Notes under the pieces: model-generated
Database searches by the model: none
Seen by the model: only the letters and a program-made list of their open reading frames with translations
What the model was told of the DNA's origin: nothing
Shown: in pieces, positions 1 to 6,451 of the stretch
Position numbering within the stretch: position 1 is the stretch's first letter
Layout of the letters: every line of letters begins with the position of its first letter
Made by a program: the position numbers and the translations under genes
Assembly: GCA_002796045.1 (NCBI GenBank)
Contig: PCVM01000009.1
Coordinates: 3,209 to 11,365 of the forward strand
DNA: 8,157 bases
Direction: 5' to 3'
From: Candidatus Roizmanbacteria bacterium CG11_big_fil_rev_8_21_14_0_20_36_8
Lineage (GTDB): Bacteria; Patescibacteriota; Microgenomatia; UBA1406; GWC2-37-13

Positions 1-47
1 AGTGTTGACACAATTTTATTAAAATGTTTTTTAATTTGTTTTTTCAT
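1..47 (-). CDS. 5' end of a probable GldG-like ABC-system component (partial)
   Basis: An ATG at 47 (minus strand) opens a frame that runs off the left edge and gives 15 complete codons, MKKQIKKHFNKIVST. The start lies 11 bp after the permease stop, in the same direction. In GldF/GldA-type exporters the next gene usually encodes the GldG-like auxiliary protein, which has a short basic N-terminus before its first membrane helix. The lysine-rich N-terminus here fits that. The identity rests on gene order alone because no diagnostic motif is inside the window. No Shine-Dalgarno sequence is visible; the bases before the start are A/T only. Confidence 0.55.
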   Translation of the reverse strand, partial: MKKQIKKHFNKIVST

Positions 48-58
48 TTTTTTAAATT

Positions 59-775
59 TTATTGACGATTTTCAAGACCAATAACAGTCAAAAATATAAA
101 TAATGCATCTACACTGACAAAGTAAAAAATGGATCTCAGATCAAGGACTCCTTTTATGAGAGAGTCAAGCTGTGTTGTTGGGCTAAGATAATTTAGGTAA
201 TTTTGAAGAAGCTTTGGCAATATACTAGCGGCAAAATCTGTTGAAAAGATCATTAAAAAAAATATAACTAGTGCAGAAGTTAAAAATGCTACTATCTGAT
301 TTTTTGTGATACTTGAAAAAAATAATGAAATTGAAATGTACGCTGACGCAAGTAAAATCAATCCAAAATATCCTACAAATACTTCTGGAAGATATAGTCT
401 TACGCCAACTTGCTTTGTCAAAAGATACATTGAAATCGGAAGACCCATGGTAAGAATAAGTCCGACTCCCACCATTAACACTGTAGATAGCCATTTTGAG
501 ATTACAATCTGCATTTCTGAAATTGGCATACTCATTAAAACCTCAATAGTATTTGTTCGTTTTTCCTCTGCAATCAAGCGCATTGTGAGAGCTGGAATAA
601 AAATCATAAAAAGCCACGGAACAATTTCAAAAAATGGTCTTAGGGATGCAGATCCGTAAACAAAAATATCTTTTACAAACATAAAGTTTGCAAAAACTCC
701 AAAAAGAACAATGGAAATGTAGCCCAGTGGACTATTGAAGTAAAATAAGAGCTCTTTTTTAAACAATGCTTTCAT
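59..775 (-). CDS. ABC-2 type transporter permease, GldF-like
   Basis: This is the membrane subunit of an ABC exporter, 238 aa, with about six hydrophobic segments (near residues 18-38, 50-66, 92-120, 132-155, 160-180 and 214-235). The N-terminal KKEL-FYFNSPLGYI stretch and the PALTMRLIAEEKR-TIEVLMSMPIS stretch after the second helix (residues 61-85) are typical of GldF and related ABC-2 permeases. It lies 24 bp downstream of a GldA-type ATPase and 11 bp upstream of a probable GldG-like gene, so the three probably form one complex. GldF and GldG are known from Bacteroidetes gliding, but relatives occur widely in non-gliding bacteria and their substrate is unknown. The ATG at 775 is the natural start, as it opens on the conserved MKALFKKEL segment. 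The stop is TAA. The family call is firm; the substrate cannot be told from the sequence. Confidence 0.88.
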   Translation of the reverse strand: MKALFKKELLFYFNSPLGYISIVLFGVFANFMFVKDIFVYGSASLRPFFEIVPWLFMIFIPALTMRLIAEEKRTNTIEVLMSMPISEMQIVISKWLSTVLMVGVGLILTMGLPISMYLLTKQVGVRLYLPEVFVGYFGLILLASAYISISLFFSSITKNQIVAFLTSALVIFFLMIFSTDFAASILPKLLQNYLNYLSPTTQLDSLIKGVLDLRSIFYFVSVDALFIFLTVIGLENRQ

Positions 776-799
776 AAGATATTATTAGATAATCAATTA

Positions 800-1498
800 T
801 TATTTCGTACTTTTATTAATCAATTTTTTAAACAGTTTTTCTACTCCACCTTTTTGTTTTGGCTTATTGCCGTCGTAAATAATTGAGCCTTTATCAACAA
901 TTATCAACCTACTTGCAATATCTTCCACTTCAGAAAGAATATGAGTTGAAAAAATTACAGTTTTTTCTTTTGAAATTGATTTAATTAGTTTTTTAATTTT
1001 ATCCTGTTCTATCGGATCAAGACCAGATGTCGGCTCATCAAGAATCAAAATATAAGGATCGCCGATAAGCGCTGCGGCAAGTCCAACCCTTTGCTTATAA
1101 CCTCGAGACAGTTGATCAATATTTGAATGTTTTTTATCCAAAATATCAACTTGGAACATTATCTTTTCAAGATTGTCTAAACTTTTCTCGTTTTTCATAC
1201 CTGAGACAAAGGTCAAGTACTCAATTACTTTCATTTCTGGATACAACGGATTATTTTCAGGGAGATATCCAATTTTTGGCAATGTAACAAGCCTTTCTGA
1301 AATTGGATCATCGGCATCGATCTTAACGACTCCAGCTGTTGGTTTGATAAGACCAAGAATTACTCGCATCGTTGTCGTTTTTCCAGCACCATTCGGGCCT
1401 AAAAATCCGATAATTTCACCACGTTTGGCAAAAAACGTGATATTCACAAGTGCATTTGTTTCTCCAAATTGTTTTGAAATATTATTAAGAGTTATCAT
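800..1498 (-). CDS. ABC transporter ATP-binding protein, GldA-like
   Basis: This is a cytoplasmic ATPase subunit of 232 aa that should drive the neighbouring GldF-like permease. All core motifs are present: Walker A GPNGAGKTT (34-42), signature LSRGYKQRVGLA (130-141), Walker B ILILDEPTSGLD (150-161) and the H-loop histidine H186 in FSTHILSEVE. The Q-loop region reads IGYLPENNPLYPEM, without the canonical glutamine. That YLPExNPLY form is characteristic of the GldA subgroup of ABC-2 ATPases, so I read it as a family trait and not a defect. The basic C-terminal tail (about 212-232) is short. The gene starts at an ATG 19 bp after the trmD stop and ends 24 bp before the permease, so co-transcription is likely. 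No Shine-Dalgarno sequence is seen. Confidence 0.92.
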   Translation of the reverse strand: MITLNNISKQFGETNALVNITFFAKRGEIIGFLGPNGAGKTTTMRVILGLIKPTAGVVKIDADDPISERLVTLPKIGYLPENNPLYPEMKVIEYLTFVSGMKNEKSLDNLEKIMFQVDILDKKHSNIDQLSRGYKQRVGLAAALIGDPYILILDEPTSGLDPIEQDKIKKLIKSISKEKTVIFSTHILSEVEDIASRLIIVDKGSIIYDGNKPKQKGGVEKLFKKLINKSTK

Positions 1499-1517
1499 TG
1501 ATGGTATTTTTATATCA

Positions 1518-2300
1518 TTACTTGACTTTTATTGCAAGTAAATCTGGACGTTTATTTTTCGTTTCTTTGTATGCTTCCTGCAATCTCCATTCTCTAATTT
1601 TTTCGTGATTACCAGAAAGTAACACAGATGGAACGGCTTCTCCTTCAAGTACTTCAGGCCTTGTGTAATGAGGGTACTCAAGCAATTTAACTTTTGTTAA
1701 GCCATTTTTGATCAATAATCCTAATTGTTTATCTTCGCCACATGCTTTTATCAAATCTTCAATCCTTACCTCAAAAAAACTTTCTTCGACTGTCGCTTCT
1801 TCTTTTTTCAAGACTCCAGGAATAAGTCGCACTACCGAATCAATAATTAGAGCTGAAGGTAGTTCTCCACCTGTAAGTATAAAATCTCCAACAGAAATCT
1901 CCTCATCCATATATTTCATTATACGCTCATCAACACCTTCGTAATGACCGGCAACAATGATAATATGACCAAGTTTAGAAAATTCTTTAGCTTTTGCCTG
2001 ATTATATGACTTTCCTTTTGCGCTTGTTAATACAACTTTTATCTTGTTTTTTTGAACTTGTTTCGGGATCTTATTTTTGACCGATAATATTGCTTTTTCA
2101 ATAATATCTGCTCGCAGCACCATCCCAGCTCCCCCACCATATGGCCGCTCGTCAACTGATCCGTATTCATTTTTTGCGAAAATTCTTAAATCCACGACTT
2201 TGATATCTACCTTGCCTGTTTCTTTCGCTCGTTTGACGATGCTTTCTTCAAGAAAACCAGCAAACATTTTTGGGAAGAGGGTGATGATAGTAATTTTCAT
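1518..2300 (-). CDS. trmD: tRNA (guanine37-N1)-methyltransferase TrmD
   Basis: TrmD is a SPOUT (trefoil-knot) enzyme that transfers a methyl group from AdoMet to N1 of G37 in tRNAs reading CNN-type codons, preventing +1 frameshifts. It works as a dimer in the cytoplasm. Diagnostic motifs in order: N-terminal MKITIITLFPKMF, DERPYGGGAGMVLR (50-63), AGHYEGVDERI (117-127), the AdoMet-knot segment SVGDFILTGGELPSA (136-150), DSVVRLIPGVLKKEEA (154-169), HYTRPEVLEG (211-220) and VLLSGNHEKIREWR (226-239). At 260 aa it is close to family length, but the interdomain linker (about 176-210) is roughly 27 residues longer than in E. coli TrmD as I recall it. The linker catalytic Asp (E. coli D169) aligns with Glu173, while the partner Arg (E. 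coli R154) is kept as R158. The gene is not flanked by rpsP, rimM or rplS. It heads the run with the ABC genes and shares a 24-bp spacer with yidD. Confidence 0.96.
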   Translation of the reverse strand: MKITIITLFPKMFAGFLEESIVKRAKETGKVDIKVVDLRIFAKNEYGSVDERPYGGGAGMVLRADIIEKAILSVKNKIPKQVQKNKIKVVLTSAKGKSYNQAKAKEFSKLGHIIIVAGHYEGVDERIMKYMDEEISVGDFILTGGELPSALIIDSVVRLIPGVLKKEEATVEESFFEVRIEDLIKACGEDKQLGLLIKNGLTKVKLLEYPHYTRPEVLEGEAVPSVLLSGNHEKIREWRLQEAYKETKNKRPDLLAIKVK

Positions 2301-2324
2301 AGTCTTATTCTACAATAATAGTCT
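2301..2324. promoter_or_regulatory. 24-bp divergent promoter between trmD and yidD
   Basis: Only 24 bp separate the two divergent ATGs, so both promoters must overlap here or extend into the coding regions. A plus-strand -10-like TACAAT lies at 2311-2316, and a minus-strand TAGAAT at 2312-2307 overlaps it by two bases. In each case the expected start of transcription falls on or within a few bases of the ATG, which would make both mRNAs leaderless. No good -35 is visible on either side. AGTCT occurs at both ends, at 2301-2305 and 2320-2324. The assignment comes from the hexamers and geometry only. Confidence 0.5.
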
Positions 2325-2558
2325 ATGAAAAAAGTTGTGCTGATACTCATTCAATTCTACCAACGCACATCTAGTTTGGTTAATCGTAATCTTAATATTT
2401 TTGGAGCTGGGAACGTTTGTCGATTTGAGCCAACTTGCTCTAGATATACTTTCCAAGCTGTTCAAAAGTACGGAGTAATAAAAGGTTTGCACTTGGGATT
2501 AATGAGAATTACCAGATGCCATCCTTGGAATAAGGGAGGTTACGATCCGGTGAAGTGA
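2325..2558 (+). CDS. yidD: Membrane protein insertion efficiency factor YidD
   Basis: YidD is a small, probably peripheral inner-membrane protein that helps the YidC insertase place proteins in the membrane. This copy has 77 aa, normal for the family. It carries the expected cysteine-rich core [15 protein letters not shown] (residues 32-46), followed by [21 protein letters not shown] (49-69) and the C-terminal GGYDPVK. The amphipathic N-terminal helix [14 protein letters not shown] is also typical. In many bacteria yidD lies between rnpA and yidC; here it is instead next to trmD and a large membrane protein. The stop is TGA. The ATG at 2325 follows a possible -10 box so closely that the message may be leaderless. 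Confidence 0.95.
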   Translation: MKKVVLILIQFYQRTSSLVNRNLNIFGAGNVCRFEPTCSRYTFQAVQKYGVIKGLHLGLMRITRCHPWNKGGYDPVK

Positions 2559-2576
2559 TCAGCTATATTAGTTGAT
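2558..2576 (+). other. Small stem-loop at the yidD stop codon
   Basis: ATCAGCTA (2558-2565) and TAGTTGAT (2569-2576) can pair over 8 bp in RNA, with one G-U pair and a 3-nt TAT loop. The stem begins on the last base of the yidD TGA stop. No run of T follows, so it is not a standard intrinsic terminator. It lies directly upstream of the -10-like box of the next gene and could be a weak terminator, an operator or chance in AT-rich DNA. Confidence 0.3.
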
Positions 2577-2577
2577 A

Positions 2578-2594
2578 TATACTATTCTTTAAGT
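2578..2594 (+). promoter_or_regulatory. Possible promoter for the 2595 membrane-protein gene
   Basis: A -10-like TATACT lies at 2578-2583. Transcription would begin near 2590, leaving a leader of about five bases before the ATG at 2595. No clear -35 is seen, and no Shine-Dalgarno sequence lies between 2584 and 2594. The gene may instead simply be co-transcribed with yidD, whose stop is only 36 bp upstream. Confidence 0.3.
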
Positions 2595-3989
2595 ATGGGT
2601 AGATTTTTTAACTTTTTGGTATATTCTTCGATTTTTTTTCTCAACTTCGTACCTGTAAAAGATCCGGATTTTGGCTGGCATTATCAGTGCGGATCAAATC
2701 TTCTGAGCGGTAAACCATGCTTGACCAATACGTTTTCATATTTTTTACCAAATTACCAAGCTTTCAATCCTAGTTTTGTCTTTGACACGATAACAGCTTT
2801 GACTTTTAATAGTATTGGATTTATCGGGGTGAGCATCTTGTATGCGTCGCTGATGACAGCTGTCTTCTATTTATTCTATCACCTATCAAAACAACACATC
2901 TTAATTGCTGCAGTTGCTTTTGCAATTATTATTTTTTTATCAAATGGGACACTTGATCTCGGGTGGAGATCTCAAATCGTAACTTATGGATTTTATGTTT
3001 TTGGTTTATATATTTTGTCCAGGAGAAAAATTAGGACATATTCAGTTCTCATGCTTATCTGGGTAAATTCTCACATCGGTTTTTTTACAGGAATTATTCT
3101 GTATTCGTTCTATTTTTTAGACCAATCAATTAGAGTAATAATCGATAATAAATACAAGAAAGAATGGGTAGTTACTGTTGCAATTGGAGCAACTTCAATA
3201 ATTGCAACATTTATCAATCCATTTGGCTGGAAAGTTTACAGAGAAATATTCAACCATCTTTCGTCACCTTTAAACACAATGATTGCAGAATGGGTAGGCC
3301 CACCAATAACACATATTATCTTAATAATCATTATCTCAATAATATTGCCAATCACTCAAACAATAAAAAGAAAATTTACTTTATTTCAATTTCTAAATCT
3401 GATATTTTTTGGCATTCTTGCCATCATGGCAAGGCGAAATCTCCCAATTTTTTACACTATTGCAGCAATTCAAATACTAATTTTACTTCCAAAATCAAGG
3501 ACTGATAAAAATTATTTATTTCTAATATTTCCAGTGATTTCGGCAATATTTATTTCAGTTGCAATAATCCATATCAACTTAACAAGTAAATTTTATAACG
3601 ACTGGAGTACGTACTGTACAGAAGGCGCGGCACGTTATCCATGTGCCGCGCTAAAAGTCTATCCTCAAATTTCAGGTAATGTTTATGCGGCGTATGAATG
3701 GGGAGGTTTTTTGATCTGGCAAAGACCAGATATAAAAGTTTTTTCAGATGGGAGAATGCCAGCATGGCGCGATGAAAATGGAGAAAGTCCGTACAATGTT
3801 TATCTCCATATATTACAGACTCGGCCTGGTTGGAATGAAACTTTACGAAAATACAAAACGGATTATTTACTTTTGGCACAGGGCACTTTTTTAGATCTAT
3901 TACTTGATACAGAAGCCGAAGAGTATGACTGGGAAAAAGTATACGAAGACAAAACTCATGCTATATATAAAAATCTAAAAGCTTACTGA
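2595..3989 (+). CDS. Polytopic membrane protein, GT-C-like family of unknown function
   Basis: This 464-aa protein has a hydrophobic N-terminal two-thirds with roughly nine to ten membrane segments (first about 4-20, last about 308-327) and a soluble C-terminal domain of about 135 residues. After helix 1 comes an acidic-aromatic loop, DPDFGWHYQCG (23-33), like the DxxWH-G loop of a large uncharacterised membrane family that resembles GT-C glycosyltransferases. Other fitting motifs are GWRSQ (123-127), WVNSHIGFFTG (156-166), INPFGW (207-212), AEW (231-233), ARRNLP (279-284), and in the soluble domain YEWGGFLIW (367-375) and VFSDGRMPAW (382-391). C341 and C350 flank the start of that domain. 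A lipid-linked sugar transferase role is possible but unproven. The gene overlaps the 3' end of the convergent gene by 7 bp and contains an unusual GC-rich hairpin at 3625-3651. I recognise the family pattern, not a characterised function. Confidence 0.82.
   Translation: MGRFFNFLVYSSIFFLNFVPVKDPDFGWHYQCGSNLLSGKPCLTNTFSYFLPNYQAFNPSFVFDTITALTFNSIGFIGVSILYASLMTAVFYLFYHLSKQHILIAAVAFAIIIFLSNGTLDLGWRSQIVTYGFYVFGLYILSRRKIRTYSVLMLIWVNSHIGFFTGIILYSFYFLDQSIRVIIDNKYKKEWVVTVAIGATSIIATFINPFGWKVYREIFNHLSSPLNTMIAEWVGPPITHIILIIIISIILPITQTIKRKFTLFQFLNLIFFGILAIMARRNLPIFYTIAAIQILILLPKSRTDKNYLFLIFPVISAIFISVAIIHINLTSKFYNDWSTYCTEGAARYPCAALKVYPQISGNVYAAYEWGGFLIWQRPDIKVFSDGRMPAWRDENGESPYNVYLHILQTRPGWNETLRKYKTDYLLLAQGTFLDLLLDTEAEEYDWEKVYEDKTHAIYKNLKAY
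3606..3621. repeat. Tandem short palindromes
   Basis: AGTACGTACT (3606-3615) is a perfect 10-bp palindrome. CTGTACAG (3614-3621) is a perfect 8-bp palindrome overlapping it by two bases. Both lie in the coding sequence of the membrane protein, just ahead of the GC-rich hairpin. They may be chance, but their clustering with the hairpin is notable. Confidence 0.6.
3625..3651. repeat. GC-rich 11-bp hairpin inside the coding region
   Basis: GCGCGGCACGT (3625-3635) pairs with ATGTGCCGCGC (3641-3651) around a 5-nt loop, TATCC. The outer nine base pairs are perfect and only one pair is a G-U wobble (3634/3642). The arms are almost all G and C in a gene that is otherwise strongly AT-rich. The segment encodes residues 344-353 (GAARYPCAAL), at the junction between the last membrane helix and the soluble C-terminal domain. 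No T-tract follows on either strand, so it is not an ordinary intrinsic terminator. Confidence 0.9.
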
Positions 3990-5518
3990 ACTTTGTAAAT
4001 CTCAACAGTTTTATTTTTATACACAGATTTTAATTCAGGATATTTTATTCCATCAATATTATCGTAAAGCTTTGAAATTTCAACTTCTTCAGGTCCGTAA
4101 ACTATATACTCAATATTATTTTTAGTTAAATATTGTTTAATCTCGCTGTTTTGTAGCTTGTTCGCATAAAAAAGGTGTAAGAAGAATAACTTTTCATCTG
4201 CATTTGAAGTAACCTGAGGATGGCCATAAAATGATTTGGAGTCCGTAAAAACTGGTAATAAATTCCCAAAATACATCGCCGATAATACATTTTTTCTGGA
4301 TGTTGAAAAATAATTTATAGCTTGAAGTGTCTCGTCTGGAACATAAAACCATTGATTTGTTTTACCAGCTTCAGATGTTCGTATATAAAATATTCGAAAT
4401 GTTGATCCTAGACTGATGAACAAAACAATAATGTAAATGGCAATTATTGGAATTTTTAAATGCAATTTAAGACGTTTTGCAGCATATCCAAGTCCATAAA
4501 TTGAAAGAATTGTTACTGGAAGAAATATTCCTCTTAAAAAGAATACCCTAAAGCCGACAGGAATCATGGCGGCCAATAGAGATGAAACTACCCAAATAAT
4601 CAGAAAGGTAATTTCGTCTTTTTTATAAAAATACCTGATGCTCAATGATGCAAAAGCCCCGATTAATCCAAATCCTAATATTATAAATATAATGTTAGGA
4701 GACACAATTTGCTCTGACATCAAGCTCCCAAACCCAGTACTTGAGAGTAAATGCTTGACTAATAATAACTCGAAAAAAAATAGAAAAACAAGGATAAAAA
4801 CCGAATATATCAAACCACTTGAAGTGCTATATTTTTTATAAATGAACAAAGCATAACTTAAGATAATTAATCCATAAATTACAATCATAAAAGGATGAAT
4901 AATTAATGAAGGTGTTATTAATAAGCATGACGCGATGTAAAAAAAATTTTTATTTAAAGAAATAGCTTTGTAAAAAACTATTAAAGAAGAAATATAAAAT
5001 AATAAGTCGAATGCGATATGTGGACGATGAAATCCTTCATGAAATATAAAAGCAGGAATTGTCATGTCAGGTAAAGATAAATATGGGTAAATCATCCAAC
5101 CAATCCCGCCTCCTAACACTATTAGAATAGTTGCATACTGCCTAACTTTTATTGATTTTATAAATGATCCAGATAATAAAAATGTTCCAACCACCAATAA
5201 TGCAGAAAATATCAGGCTCTCAATTTGAAAAAGTGAATATGGGTCAACATTATTGAAAAGCAATCCTGTTAATGTGTAAAAAGTGTATACAAATAACGGT
5301 TTATGTTTTATTGTCGTGAATTGATTTGAGTATAATAAATTTCCATTCTGCCCCTCTTTAATCGCAGACACATAAACATTTGTGTCCCATGGATCAAACC
5401 AGGCGGCTTGACCAGAAAATGAAGTGTTTGAAGGAGTTTTTAAGAGGGCGTAATATGTCGGAAAATGATGGATAAATACTGTAAAGAATATTATTCCAGC
5501 CAATATTAAGTACTTCAT
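3983..5518 (-). CDS. Polytopic membrane protein, putative GT-C-like glycosyltransferase relative
   Basis: This 511-aa protein has an N-terminal signal-anchor helix (about 3-20), then an acidic loop FDPWDTNVYVSAIKEGQNGN (41-60), then about ten more hydrophobic segments ending near residue 377, and a soluble C-terminal domain of about 130 residues. An acidic D-xx-D motif in the first outer loop (D42, D45) is the usual place for the catalytic or metal-binding acid in GT-C enzymes, which use polyprenyl-phosphate sugars outside the cytoplasmic face. The loop with HEGFHRPHIAFD (160-171) and the SFYGHPQVTSNADEK segment (429-443) fit related uncharacterised bacterial proteins. I start it at the ATG at 5518, five bases past the corA stop. 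A TTG at 5530 would add four residues and overlap corA. It is the last gene of the HIT-to-corA run. Substrate and activity are unknown. Confidence 0.8.
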   Translation of the reverse strand: MKYLILAGIIFFTVFIHHFPTYYALLKTPSNTSFSGQAAWFDPWDTNVYVSAIKEGQNGNLLYSNQFTTIKHKPLFVYTFYTLTGLLFNNVDPYSLFQIESLIFSALLVVGTFLLSGSFIKSIKVRQYATILIVLGGGIGWMIYPYLSLPDMTIPAFIFHEGFHRPHIAFDLLFYISSLIVFYKAISLNKNFFYIASCLLITPSLIIHPFMIVIYGLIILSYALFIYKKYSTSSGLIYSVFILVFLFFFELLLVKHLLSSTGFGSLMSEQIVSPNIIFIILGFGLIGAFASLSIRYFYKKDEITFLIIWVVSSLLAAMIPVGFRVFFLRGIFLPVTILSIYGLGYAAKRLKLHLKIPIIAIYIIVLFISLGSTFRIFYIRTSEAGKTNQWFYVPDETLQAINYFSTSRKNVLSAMYFGNLLPVFTDSKSFYGHPQVTSNADEKLFFLHLFYANKLQNSEIKQYLTKNNIEYIVYGPEEVEISKLYDNIDGIKYPELKSVYKNKTVEIYKVQ

Positions 5519-5520
5519 TT

Positions 5521-6438
5521 TTACAGCCAATCATTCATTAGAAACATTACGATAAGTCCGAGAGAAACTATCACAATTGCAATTGTTACTCCAAGGAACG
5601 CAAATGGCGACCCAGCAAAAGGCAAGTCGACATTCATGCCATACACACTTGCAATAATCGTTGGAATTGTCAAAATGACAGTGACTGAAGTAAAAAAACG
5701 AATAACACGATTTGTGTTGTGAGTCATTATTGTCGAATACGCGTCGCGGATATTCACAATTGAGCGCAAATTTTCTTTTGAAAGTTGGATAAGCTGATCA
5801 TTGTTTAGAAATAAGTCCTCAATTAAATCTCGATCCTCCTCAAATAACCTGATTAATTTGTGAGAAAGTAAATTTTTCAATACTACATTTGTTCTAACGA
5901 GGGCAAGGTGAAAATCACTAATTATTTGTTCATAGTTGACAGATTGTGCAATATCTTTATTACTGATCTTTTCTAGTTCATATGTGCTACTTCTAGTTTC
6001 ACGACTGATTGAATGAAGGTAAGTATTAAATGAGTTATTCATCAAGGCAAAAAGCTGAATGAATAGTTTTGTTTTTTGAGTTGTATAAACCAACTCTCGT
6101 TTTAAAAAACCTTCCAGTAATGGAAAAGGATCTTTGGAAATTGAGATAAGACTTTTATCAGCCAGAATAAATAATATTGGAGAAGTCGAAACACGATTAT
6201 TTTTGCTATAAGGATAGCGACTAAAAATATAACTTACCTCATCTTCCACCTCCATACGTGGCACCTCATATTGATCAGTTGCGTCTCTGAGCAAACCCTC
6301 ATCAAGATTAAACTTTTCTTTTACAATCTGGAGCTCCTCTTCTGTAGGATCTTCAACATGCACCCACGCTCCGACTCGAAAATCATCAATTTGTTGAATT
6401 TTTTTATCCCTAAGATTTCGATAATATATTTTAATCAT
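5521..6438 (-). CDS. corA: CorA-family divalent metal ion transporter
   Basis: This is a homopentameric Mg2+/Co2+ channel-type transporter of the inner membrane. The 305-aa protein has the family layout: an N-terminal cytoplasmic alpha/beta domain with DATDQYEVPRMEVEDEVSYIF (52-72), a long helical stalk (about 105-245), then two C-terminal membrane helices (about 247-265 and 279-300). The hallmark YGMN tetrapeptide (266-269) ends helix 1, in the form YGMNVDLPF. The tail is short (MNDWL). I prefer the ATG at 6438, giving MIKIYYRN. A TTG at 6462 would add eight residues and overlap the alkyltransferase gene. The next gene downstream begins within five bases of its stop, so the two are very likely co-transcribed. 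No riboswitch-like leader is present, as expected inside an operon. Confidence 0.92.
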   Translation of the reverse strand: MIKIYYRNLRDKKIQQIDDFRVGAWVHVEDPTEEELQIVKEKFNLDEGLLRDATDQYEVPRMEVEDEVSYIFSRYPYSKNNRVSTSPILFILADKSLISISKDPFPLLEGFLKRELVYTTQKTKLFIQLFALMNNSFNTYLHSISRETRSSTYELEKISNKDIAQSVNYEQIISDFHLALVRTNVVLKNLLSHKLIRLFEEDRDLIEDLFLNNDQLIQLSKENLRSIVNIRDAYSTIMTHNTNRVIRFFTSVTVILTIPTIIASVYGMNVDLPFAGSPFAFLGVTIAIVIVSLGLIVMFLMNDWL

Positions 6439-6451
6439 AATAAATGTTATA

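Noticed and set aside
306..659. Open frame of 117 codons on the plus strand opposite the permease.
   Set aside because: It has no recognisable domain and low-complexity content; it is the antisense shadow of a clear gene.
1173..1541. Open frame of 122 codons on the plus strand opposite the ABC ATPase.
   Set aside because: The opposite strand carries every ABC motif; this frame shows no family signature.
2556..2595. yidD and the following membrane-protein gene are in the same frame, separated only by TGA and 12 sense codons, so a recoded UGA would fuse them.
   Set aside because: YidD ends naturally at GGYDPVK and the next protein has a normal membrane-protein start. All other long genes here are free of in-frame TGA and use GGN for glycine, so UGA is most simply a stop; in-frame alignment has a fair chance of arising by accident.
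3625..3651. Hairpin as an intrinsic terminator on either strand.
   Set aside because: No T-run follows the stem on either strand, and it lies well inside a coding region whose frame continues for over 300 bases with conserved motifs.
3574..3879. Open frame of 101 codons on the minus strand inside the first membrane-protein gene, spanning the hairpin.
   Set aside because: No domain, no promoter, and the plus-strand frame has conserved motifs throughout.
5519..5530. TTG start for the 3983-5518 membrane protein, giving four extra residues (MAVK).
   Set aside because: It would overlap the corA stop, has no ribosome-binding support, and the ATG at 5518 opens directly on a good signal-anchor helix.
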